Positions 1 to 6,368 of a stretch of 20,143 nt of DNA are shown piece after piece (the first letter of the stretch is position 1; each line of letters opens with the position of its first letter). This stretch comes from DRYM01 sp964564025. Its GTDB lineage: Archaea > Thermoproteota > Thermoprotei_A > EX4484-217-1. A program made the position numbers and the translations under genes. The DNA lies in assembly GCA_964564025.1 (NCBI GenBank), contig CAZLZO010000025.1:1-20143 (forward strand), read 5' to 3'. The notes below the pieces were generated by a model. It saw only the letters and a list, made by a program, of their open reading frames with translations. It ran no database searches and was not told the origin of the DNA.

Positions 1-37
1 GGCATGAATTTCTTTATGAAAACCGCTATTAGACTAA

Positions 38-231
38 AACGTTTTTCATTATGATGCCGGCTTACATTATAGGACGATTTGTACTGCTGTTGAGGTTCTG
101 AAGGAGGTTGGTTTTGTTAGGGAACGCTATGATGAGGGTCCGCCGGTTCATAGGTTCATTAGTTTAACAGAGAAAGACAAGAAGCAGCAAAACACGCCAA
201 AGAAATATTAAAACCCGCAAATCTGGCTTAA
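38..231 (+). pseudogene. Frameshifted remnant of a winged-helix regulator
   Basis: I do not recognise a specific gene, but the stretch reads like the recognition helix, wing and C-terminus of a small archaeal winged-helix regulator. After an in-frame stop at 35-37, the frame starting at 38 gives a protein-like run containing EVLKEVGFVRERYDEG and then VHRFISLTEK, the usual helix-wing pattern. At about 185 the reading should shift by one base. The original frame runs into a lysine/glutamine-rich tail ending near 210, whereas the shifted frame from 187 gives AKHAKEILKPANLA and a TAA at 229-231, which is the amphipathic helix normally found at the end of such proteins. Upstream stops at 5, 17 and 35 break the 5' part. 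Codons are GTT/GGT/AGG-rich, like the EVE gene at the other end of the window and unlike the AT-rich genes that follow. The decay is seen directly; the family is inferred from pattern. Confidence 0.5.
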
Positions 232-560
232 TTTCCCTGAAGTTTGCTCGTATTTTCTTAGTTTCATAGGTTAAGCATAGTTAGAGTAAAGCTTACATTG
301 CTCTTTAATCCTATACACAGCATTAATGCCTATTCGGGTATAGCATTCTGCAAAAATGTTAAATGCTTTATGATACTATATTATATCAATATTAAATAAA
401 TCTGCAAGTACTTTGATTATTTCAATCAATTTAATATATGAACTAAACAAATATTCATCGTGCGAAGTATTACTGAAGGGTATTATCAATTGTTTTATGC
501 GAGAAAAATCTTATAAATTACCTTGAATGACTTTATCCAAAAGATATTCGGGTGTGAATA
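232..560. other. AT-rich intergenic region before the five-gene cassette
   Basis: No gene is visible on either strand. There is a short perfect palindrome, GCATTAATGC at 320-329, enclosed by the complementary hexamers CTATAC (311-316) and GTATAG (338-343), which could form a small operator dyad or weak hairpin. The right-hand end carries the TATA box of the following gene. I see no tRNA, CRISPR repeat or transposon end. Confidence 0.5.
501..518 (+). promoter_or_regulatory. Archaeal TATA-box promoter of the wHTH/HEPN/HerA cassette
   Basis: The purine-rich stretch GAGAAAAA (BRE-like, 501-508) is followed by TTATAAAT (511-518), a near-consensus archaeal TATA box. Transcription would be expected to start about 25 bases downstream, near 540. 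This leaves a short leader with the SD site GGGTG (550-554) before the TTG start at 561. No other comparable promoter is seen before 4078, which agrees with one transcript for the five genes. Confidence 0.6.
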
Positions 561-1022
561 TTGGTACTTAGAGTAGTATTAGAGTATAAGGGCTTTAAGG
601 GAGCTTTCGAAGGAGATTACGAGGATGTATGGAGATTTACCAACGAGTTTCTTGGTAAACTACGTCATGCTTTAGGCGAAGTACCTGTAAGAGAAATTTA
701 CCCAATAGATTATAGCTTATTAGAAGGGATTATCGAGTACGGTCCTCAGGGACCTGAATTAATTACTAATGAAAAAATTAGCCAAAATAATGGAATATTA
801 TTAGCACTATATAGCCTTGGGGGTAAAGATAAAACCGAAAAAATACTAAACACAGTCATTGGTTGGGGAATACGGTTCAAAAATAAGAAGGTGTTCTACG
901 CTAGAGTACATGATTTAAAGAAGGCAGGATTAATAGGCATAGAGAATGATTCCTTGGTCTTAAAGCTCAAAGGTAAAAAAGCGGTCGAGGATCTTCTTAA
1001 AAAATTAAAGGGTGCAAGATAA
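561..1022 (+). CDS. Small winged-helix protein with LEGIIEY motif
   Basis: A 153-residue protein that I do not recognise by name. Residues 1-50 form a short helical/strand N-terminal part. A conserved-looking motif LLEGIIEYGPQGPELI follows at about 53-68, and the rest resembles a winged helix-turn-helix DNA-binding domain ending in a basic helix. The motif recurs in the next gene, so the two proteins are probably distant paralogues. The TTG start at 561 is chosen because GGGTG at 550-554 lies 6 bases upstream and the TATA box at 511-518 fits; the nearby GTG at 553 opens a frame that stops after five codons. The TAA stop overlaps the ATG of the next gene by one base (TAATG), pointing to coupled translation. 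A regulator or DNA-binding adaptor role is inferred only from the fold pattern. Confidence 0.8.
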   Translation: MVLRVVLEYKGFKGAFEGDYEDVWRFTNEFLGKLRHALGEVPVREIYPIDYSLLEGIIEYGPQGPELITNEKISQNNGILLALYSLGGKDKTEKILNTVIGWGIRFKNKKVFYARVHDLKKAGLIGIENDSLVLKLKGKKAVEDLLKKLKGAR

Positions 1023-1543
1023 TGCCTCAGATTAAAATTAAGATAAGTCTTAATAAACTTGCAGAAGTAGAAGCTATTTACGATACTTTAGAAGAAGCCT
1101 TAGAGAACATGGAGCTTCTCGCTGCCCTTATTAAAAAAATACAAGAGCAAAGCTCAATGCTACAACCAAAAATAGAGAAGATTAAAGCCGCCGCCCCTGA
1201 AGTAGAGAAGACCAAATATCTTGAGGGAATCGTAGAATATGATGATAGCGGTTTACCCCATTTAATACTTGGAAAAGGAGAAATTACAGTCAAAGAAGCC
1301 ATATTGTTAATTCTACATGCTGCTAAAGAAGCAGGAACCCCTGTTCTTACAATTAAAGAAATAGGCAAGGCTATACCGTGGAGGGTACCCTATTCTACAT
1401 TAGCTCCAACCGTTAGTAAGTTAAAGTCTAAAGGGCTTATTATTTACCTTAAAACATCTGAGGGTAAAGCGGGATATACCATAACAAAAAAAGGCTTAGA
1501 GATAGTAACTAAGATATTGGATAAACTTAAGACGAGGGAGTAG
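1022..1543 (+). CDS. Coiled-coil plus winged-helix protein, paralogous to upstream gene
   Basis: A 173-residue protein of unknown function. Residues 1-60 are helical with heptad-like spacing (about 13-60), suggesting a short coiled coil for dimerisation. A copy of the motif of the previous gene, LEGIVEYDDSGLPHLIL, lies at about 62-78. From about 90 to 170 there is a winged-helix pattern: a helix, the turn and recognition helix around YSTLAPTVSKLKSKGLI, a wing containing GYTITKKG, and a closing helix. The SD site GGGTG (1010-1014) sits 7 bases before the ATG. The stop is one base before the ATG of the next gene. Being the second copy of the motif in one operon, it may act as a partner or antagonist of the first protein; this is inference. 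Confidence 0.82.
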   Translation: MPQIKIKISLNKLAEVEAIYDTLEEALENMELLAALIKKIQEQSSMLQPKIEKIKAAAPEVEKTKYLEGIVEYDDSGLPHLILGKGEITVKEAILLILHAAKEAGTPVLTIKEIGKAIPWRVPYSTLAPTVSKLKSKGLIIYLKTSEGKAGYTITKKGLEIVTKILDKLKTRE

Positions 1544-1544
1544 C

Positions 1545-1922
1545 ATGTCAGAAAAATTAAAGAAGTTAATAATAGATGAAGAAGAAATACTTCAGGAAAT
1601 ACTTGCTGATATATTAAAGGACTATGTTAACATAACTAAGACTGGTGAAATAATATATAAGAACCTGGAAAGACTTAATGCAGAGAAAAAGATTATTGTA
1701 GGATACTTAGCTCATCTGGCAAGAAAGCTCTTAGGGCTCTCAGAAACCGAAAAAGCATCAGCTAAGGCAATTTCTGATGAGATGGGAATAAATTACAATA
1801 CAGCACGATCCGTCGTAAGTAGGCTAGTGAAAGCAGGAGTACTTAATAAAGAAGAGAAGGGACAATACTACATAAGCTTATCTAAGGTGCGCTTAATAAA
1901 GGAGAGATGCTTTGGAGAATAA
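1545..1922 (+). CDS. Small winged-helix DNA-binding protein
   Basis: A 125-residue protein. Residues 1-50 are acidic and helical; about 52-118 form a clear MarR/ArsR-like winged helix. The helix-turn-helix core is around AKAISDEMGINYNTARSVV and the wing is around KEEKGQYYISL. No enzyme motif is visible. It starts with ATG one base after the preceding stop, with a GAGGGAG purine run just upstream as SD site, and its end overlaps the next gene by 11 bases. Small proteins of this type often autoregulate their own operon, so it is a candidate repressor or antitoxin-like partner of the HEPN protein encoded next, but nothing in the sequence proves that. Confidence 0.82.
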   Translation: MSEKLKKLIIDEEEILQEILADILKDYVNITKTGEIIYKNLERLNAEKKIIVGYLAHLARKLLGLSETEKASAKAISDEMGINYNTARSVVSRLVKAGVLNKEEKGQYYISLSKVRLIKERCFGE

Positions 1923-2730
1923 TGTAAAAGATAAGCGCATGGAATTATTAAAGGACGTAGATAATATATTAAGATACATACTTGATGATTATTCTGGTGA
2001 ATTAATAAAAAACTTTATTGAGTTAAGGAAATGGTATAAGCTAAGCAAGTATAGGGAGACAATATTCTATGGGGGAAGATTTGCTGAGGCTTTTATACGG
2101 GGGTTAGCTAAAAAATATGGTTTAGATCATAAGGGACAGTTATGGAAAATAAAGAATATGTTAAAGTCTTCGTTAAAAGGGAAAATTAACGACTTTTTAA
2201 GAGAAGTATACTTAGAAATAGCATATAATGTATACCAATTAAGAAGTAAGAAGGATGTAGCCCATGTGGTACCTGGAATTGATCCTTCGGCGTTTGATGC
2301 GCATTTCGTTTATGCTGCTTGCTCTGCTATATTTAATGAACTACTTAGTGAGTGTATTAGACTACATAAGGAGCGCATTGACATTGTTGCCATAAGTAAA
2401 GTATTAAGCAGCATTATTCGTAAAGAAATACCTTTTATTGAACAAATAAATGAAGGTAAGATATTGGTATATAAAGGTAAGACTGCACTTGAAAAAGTAT
2501 TATTTTTACTTTATTATTTAAATGAATGGGCGCATAGAGATATCATTTTCAAGTCCTTGCTCCATGAAAAGTCAAAAGGCGCTATTATAATGGCATTGAG
2601 AAATGGTATAAAGAAGGGTCTAATGGTGAAATCCGATGACGGAATGAAATACAAAATAACCTTAAAGGGGATAAAATATATAGAGGAACGTATGATTAAA
2701 GAACTAATCAACGGTATTACCTATGTCTAA
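1912..2730 (+). CDS. HEPN-like (Abi_C-type) protein fused to a winged helix
   Basis: A 272-residue, mostly helical protein. Residues about 48-155 resemble HEPN domains of the abortive-infection C-terminal type. The key motif is LRSKKDVAH with R111 and H118 (R-x6-H), followed by the typical continuation GIDPSAFDAH and a long helix with a small-residue face. In known HEPN toxins this Arg/His pair is the RNase active site or a surface derived from it. Residues about 190-262 form a winged helix ending in YKITLKGIKYIEERM. The TTG start at 1912 is supported by GGAGAG at 1901-1906; an ATG at 1939 is the main alternative. It overlaps the previous gene by 11 bases and the HerA-like gene by 8 bases, so the products are probably made together. 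HEPN assignment is by motif and helical pattern only; it could instead be a non-catalytic helical scaffold. Confidence 0.72.
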   Translation: MENNVKDKRMELLKDVDNILRYILDDYSGELIKNFIELRKWYKLSKYRETIFYGGRFAEAFIRGLAKKYGLDHKGQLWKIKNMLKSSLKGKINDFLREVYLEIAYNVYQLRSKKDVAHVVPGIDPSAFDAHFVYAACSAIFNELLSECIRLHKERIDIVAISKVLSSIIRKEIPFIEQINEGKILVYKGKTALEKVLFLLYYLNEWAHRDIIFKSLLHEKSKGAIIMALRNGIKKGLMVKSDDGMKYKITLKGIKYIEERMIKELINGITYV

Positions 2731-4078
2731 CAATTATTTAATTATAGATAAAGAGGGTAAGCTTAAATTTAAACCAATAGACGTCGTGGGCAGGAGCATA
2801 GCTATTTTAGGTATACGTGGTAGTGGTAAAACTAATACAGCAGCTGTTTTAGCCGAGGAGATTCTTAAGAACAATTTGCCTGTATTAATAGTAGACCCTG
2901 ACAGTGAATATTGGTCACTTAGAGAGAAATTTGACGTACTAATTATAGGTAAGTCACGTCATGCAGATATTATGCTAACTAATTTAAATAAGCTTGATAT
3001 TATTGGAGAATATTCACTAAGAAATAATGTACCTGTAATACTTGACATTAGTGAATATAAATTCTCAGAGATCTCGAAGGGTCTTTGCAAACTATTTGAA
3101 AGATTGTGGAATATTTCCTTTGCTATTCGTAAGCCTTATTTCATAATACTTGAGGAAGCTCACGAATTCATTCCACAATTTAAAAACACAGATCTTAAAG
3201 AAATATTATCAAGAATAGCATTAAGAGGGAGAAAGAGAGGGTTAAGCATAATACTCATTAGCCAACGCTCAGCCAAAGTCGATAAAGATGTACTGACGCA
3301 GTCAGAAATACTGTTTTTACATAAAGTTACACATCCAGCTGATATTAAGGTGTATAGTGAAATTTTACCTTTAAGATATAGTGAGGTTCTCTCCTTAGTT
3401 TCTAAGTTAGCCGTGGGTGAATGTATAACGTACTATAATGGTGTAATGAGGCTTATTAGGGTTAGGCTTAGAGAAACATTTCACCCAGGCTTTACGCCAC
3501 CACCATCTGCTCTGAAGAAAACTAAACGCATAGAAGTAGTTTACAAGGAACTAATGAAACTATTAGAAAAGGCAGGTGGCCCTCCTATAGAAGAGGACTA
3601 TAAGTACTTAAAGAGGAAAATTAAGGAATTAACTGATGAAAATAAGGAACTAAGAAAGAAATTGACCGAAAAAGAAAGAACGATAGAAGAATTAAAAGAG
3701 AAAATTCAGGAACTTACATATAAAATAAAACAATTCAATATCGAAATTAAGCATAGTGCATTTTTAATGGAAACATCTTCCATTCTATCTATAATAAAGG
3801 ACTTTGAAGCAATGTACTTAAACAACAAGAGAAAGTATAGAAAAGCGAAGAAATACTTGGAAATACTGGCAAAAGTATATCCAAATGCGATAACATGCAA
3901 AGAATTAGCACTACTCTCAGGAAAAAGTATATCAACAATTTACAATAGTAACTTGAAAGATCTAGTAGAATTGGGGATAATAGAGAAAAAAAGAGTAGGA
4001 AGAAGAATATACCTAAGACTCAACGTTAAGAATTTAAGAAAATATGTTAATCTTCATTCATTAATAAAAAAAGTGTAA
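2723..4078 (+). CDS. HerA-like (DUF87) ATPase with coiled coil and winged helix
   Basis: A 451-residue P-loop ATPase of the HerA/FtsK class, predicted to be a ring-forming DNA motor. Walker A is GIRGSGKT at 30-37; Walker B is IILEE with acidic residues E144/E145, followed by AHEF; LRGRKRGL at 167-174 carries the arginine-finger-type residues; and the sensor segment ISQRS is at 179-183. Unlike canonical HerA, only about 29 residues precede Walker A, so there is no room for the N-terminal HAS barrel. Instead a charged coiled coil spans about 291-345 and a winged helix about 370-445. No NurA-type nuclease is adjacent; the neighbours are a HEPN-like protein and three wHTH proteins. The ATG at 2723 overlaps the preceding stop by 8 bases. 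The partner it loads is probably encoded in the same operon (inference). Confidence 0.88.
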   Translation: MSNNYLIIDKEGKLKFKPIDVVGRSIAILGIRGSGKTNTAAVLAEEILKNNLPVLIVDPDSEYWSLREKFDVLIIGKSRHADIMLTNLNKLDIIGEYSLRNNVPVILDISEYKFSEISKGLCKLFERLWNISFAIRKPYFIILEEAHEFIPQFKNTDLKEILSRIALRGRKRGLSIILISQRSAKVDKDVLTQSEILFLHKVTHPADIKVYSEILPLRYSEVLSLVSKLAVGECITYYNGVMRLIRVRLRETFHPGFTPPPSALKKTKRIEVVYKELMKLLEKAGGPPIEEDYKYLKRKIKELTDENKELRKKLTEKERTIEELKEKIQELTYKIKQFNIEIKHSAFLMETSSILSIIKDFEAMYLNNKRKYRKAKKYLEILAKVYPNAITCKELALLSGKSISTIYNSNLKDLVELGIIEKKRVGRRIYLRLNVKNLRKYVNLHSLIKKV

Positions 4079-4107
4079 TAGCATATTCTTTCTCTACGAG
4101 AAGCTGT

Positions 4108-4286
4108 TCATAGCATTGAAGGTAGAAATTTAATATCTCTCAACACTTTAACTATGATTTCTCTTAGGCTGTAAAGATCCCTATTTTTACAACTACTGTG
4201 TACACGGTTTTTGATGCTTTCAAAAACTTCATATGTTGTAACGGTTTTTCTTAGTCTTGTAAGGTTGGGGCTACCTGGTGTCTGGA
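4108..4286 (-). pseudogene. Possible fragment of an unidentified minus-strand gene
   Basis: In the gap between the HerA-like and OLD-like genes, the minus strand reads open for about 59 codons to a TGA at 4108-4110. It gives a hydrophilic, helix-like protein sequence including NLTRLRKTVTTYEVF and DLYSLREIIVKVLRDIK. It has no start in the gap; the open frame continues upstream into the antisense of the next gene, where the sequence stops looking protein-like. This fits the truncated 3' end of an older gene left at an insertion junction, but could be a chance open frame. I do not recognise the protein. Confidence 0.22.
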
Positions 4287-6259
4287 TGAAGATAAATGGG
4301 TTGAGAATAGAAAATCTCTTGTCTTTTGACAAGCTTGAGTTAGACAACTTTAGTCCAGAAATAAATTTAATTGTGGGTCCAAATAATAGCGGGAAAACAA
4401 ATATTATACGTGCACTTAGATTAGTAAAGAAGGCAATAGAATATGAAACTAGAGGCATAGACTTTATAACATTACTACATGATACTTCTAAAACGTATTT
4501 TAAAATAGAGATTGATGTAGAACTAGATGAAGACGACACGGAGGTCTTAAAAGGCTTTATTAAAGCTTATGTGGAAACTAATTTTAAGTCTCCACCATGG
4601 AGAAGCGTATTGAAATCAAAAAAGATAGATGAGGTTATGTCAAGAACTATTCAAGCGAATGAAATACTTAAAGAATATTTCCTAAGAGAATTAGCCCCTG
4701 CTTTCCTTAAAGTACTAAAAAGATGCACCATTATTGTGGAACTTATAGATCCTGAATATCCTCCCTCAATAACGCTCAAAGTTAAAATTAGAAATGCGGA
4801 GGTTATAGTCAAAGATAATGTCTTTTATCTTAGCAAAACAAGCCCATCGCATGATATTTTCTATTGGATATATGATTTGCAAGAGAATAAATTAGCTAAA
4901 ATCTTTGCTTCCTTCATCATGGAGAATAAGCCTATAACTATCGAAGATATAAGCTTAGACTTAAATGAGGTTATTGAAAAATGTTTAGAAAAAGGCGCTA
5001 TAAGTGTTCCTTCTATAATGTATGATAGTCTCGATAAAACCAAGTTTAAATATGAGCTTATTAGAATGCTAAGAGGTCTTGGAATATATTTCAAAAGAAA
5101 TACAAGTTTAACTCTTACTAGGCTACTTTTACAACTATTCTCGAAACGGCTTATGTTTTTAGATGAAATAAGGTCTAAACCTAGAAAGAAGTACTCTATG
5201 GATGTTTTAGGGGAAATGGAGCATTATAAAGTGTATACGGGTAACGGAGAGGATTTAGCGTTATCTTTACTTAGCTATGTTTTAAGTTCTGACCCTAATG
5301 ATATTAGAAGGCTTGGGGAGCTGCAAAAGGAGTTTAAAGATCTGCTATACAATGTGGAGGGTTGCGACAGGTTCAGGTTATCTTTTGACGTTAAGAAGGA
5401 AAAGGATAAGGCCGAAAAATACTTGGAAGTAAACATATTTGTTAGGTCTAGAGGAAAATATATTCCTCTAGAGTACATGGGATCTGGGGTTTTTGAAGCA
5501 CTAAATATTTTACTTACCCTAATAGGTAATACAAACTCTATAATTCTCATAGATGAGCCTGAAGCCCATCTTCATCCCTCATTGCAGTTTAAGATTTTAA
5601 ACTTGCTAAGGAAGTATGCGTCTAAATATCATAATCAGCTTATAGTAATAACTCATTCACCATATATGATATCACCACAGCTGTTACATTCTACATGGAG
5701 ATTCTTTATGGAAAAAACAGTGTCAAAAGTAATAAACGTAGGTCAAGTTCTTTCAAAGTTCGAGTTTGAAAGAAAATTTCTTAAAAAACATGAATTAAGA
5801 AGTGCTTTATTTGCTAAAAAGGCTATTATAGGATGTTTCCATGAAATATTGCTTGCTAGATATTTATTAGAAGACATAATAGACAATGTTGAAGTTATCA
5901 CGGTAATAGCTGAAGGAGATAATGAAATACCTTCAATTGCAAAAGTGTTAGAGACCTTAAGGATATCATACTGTATATTTAGCGATGCTAAAGCTAAGGA
6001 ACTCCTTAAAAAGCATGAACTTGATGCGAGAACAGTATTCTACGATTTTGACGATTTAAAAAGTTTATTTTGCTCCCTTAAGAAGTTCTCTAAAAACAAG
6101 TCAGTATCTGAGCTTATTGAAAAAGTTTGTAAAAGTAAAGATACCGAGGCACTATATAGATTAGTTACATCATATAAAAACATAATCATAGCCATGTCTC
6201 CAATAAGTAACATAGTGGAAAGCTTAAGGGAGAAAATAGAGAATAGCCTTAGAATATAA
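4286..6259 (+). CDS. OLD/AAA15-type ATPase with degenerate Toprim-like C-terminus
   Basis: A 658-residue ABC-class ATPase of the OLD/RecF-like family, known for roles in phage defence and DNA repair. Walker A is GPNNSGKT at 31-38, the signature-like MGSG is at 398-401, Walker B is ILIDEPEAH with D423/E424, and the switch histidine lies in ITHSP (H457). A long helical insertion separates Walker A from the signature. In OLD proteins a Toprim nuclease follows. Here the corresponding region (about 510-600) keeps the outline (LFAKKAIIG, IAEGDNEIP, then SDAKA around 566-570), but the expected EG and DxD acidic pairs are not intact. The frame is open up to 4211, but the ATG at 4286 is chosen because the family's N-terminus begins exactly there (MKINGLRIENLLSF) and GGTG lies 5 bases upstream. 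It is followed by a separate gene, not a UvrD-type helicase. Confidence 0.85.
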   Translation: MKINGLRIENLLSFDKLELDNFSPEINLIVGPNNSGKTNIIRALRLVKKAIEYETRGIDFITLLHDTSKTYFKIEIDVELDEDDTEVLKGFIKAYVETNFKSPPWRSVLKSKKIDEVMSRTIQANEILKEYFLRELAPAFLKVLKRCTIIVELIDPEYPPSITLKVKIRNAEVIVKDNVFYLSKTSPSHDIFYWIYDLQENKLAKIFASFIMENKPITIEDISLDLNEVIEKCLEKGAISVPSIMYDSLDKTKFKYELIRMLRGLGIYFKRNTSLTLTRLLLQLFSKRLMFLDEIRSKPRKKYSMDVLGEMEHYKVYTGNGEDLALSLLSYVLSSDPNDIRRLGELQKEFKDLLYNVEGCDRFRLSFDVKKEKDKAEKYLEVNIFVRSRGKYIPLEYMGSGVFEALNILLTLIGNTNSIILIDEPEAHLHPSLQFKILNLLRKYASKYHNQLIVITHSPYMISPQLLHSTWRFFMEKTVSKVINVGQVLSKFEFERKFLKKHELRSALFAKKAIIGCFHEILLARYLLEDIIDNVEVITVIAEGDNEIPSIAKVLETLRISYCIFSDAKAKELLKKHELDARTVFYDFDDLKSLFCSLKKFSKNKSVSELIEKVCKSKDTEALYRLVTSYKNIIIAMSPISNIVESLREKIENSLRI

Positions 6260-6270
6260 TTATACATGGT

Positions 6271-6305
6271 AAAGGTTGCTGACATAATATTATTATGTTA
6301 CCTTT
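6271..6305. repeat. Interrupted inverted repeat between OLD-like and transglutaminase genes
   Basis: A 17-base dyad at 6282-6298 has perfect 8-base arms, ACATAATA and TATTATGT, around one central T. It is flanked by an outer pair, AAAGGT (6271-6276) and ACCTTT (6300-6305), separated by unequal spacers of 5 and 1 bases. It may be an operator for a dimeric wHTH protein or an RNA hairpin ending the upstream transcript. No long T-run follows, so a terminator role is not compelling. Confidence 0.5.
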
Positions 6306-6350
6306 CTAAAATGAAGCTTAAAACGATAAGAACATGTAGTACGTGCTTGG

Positions 6351-6361
6351 GAAATTATACG
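6351..6361 (+). promoter_or_regulatory. Possible TATA box of the transglutaminase-like gene
   Basis: GAAATTATAC (6351-6360) resembles an archaeal TATA element. Transcription about 25 bases downstream would begin near 6385, which is after the ATG at 6369 but before the in-frame ATG at 6396. If this promoter is real, the protein starts at 6396 from an almost leaderless mRNA. Confidence 0.35.
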
Positions 6362-6368
6362 GAACTCC

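Noticed and set aside
232..560. Structured RNA or tRNA in the left intergenic region
   Set aside because: Only short AT-rich complementarities are present; no T-loop sequence, no box C/D pair and no cloverleaf could be built.
4211..4285. Longer start (TTG 4211 or ATG 4214) for the OLD-like ATPase
   Set aside because: The extra 25 residues are hydrophobic and unlike the family, whose N-terminal strand begins exactly at ATG 4286 with a GGTG upstream.
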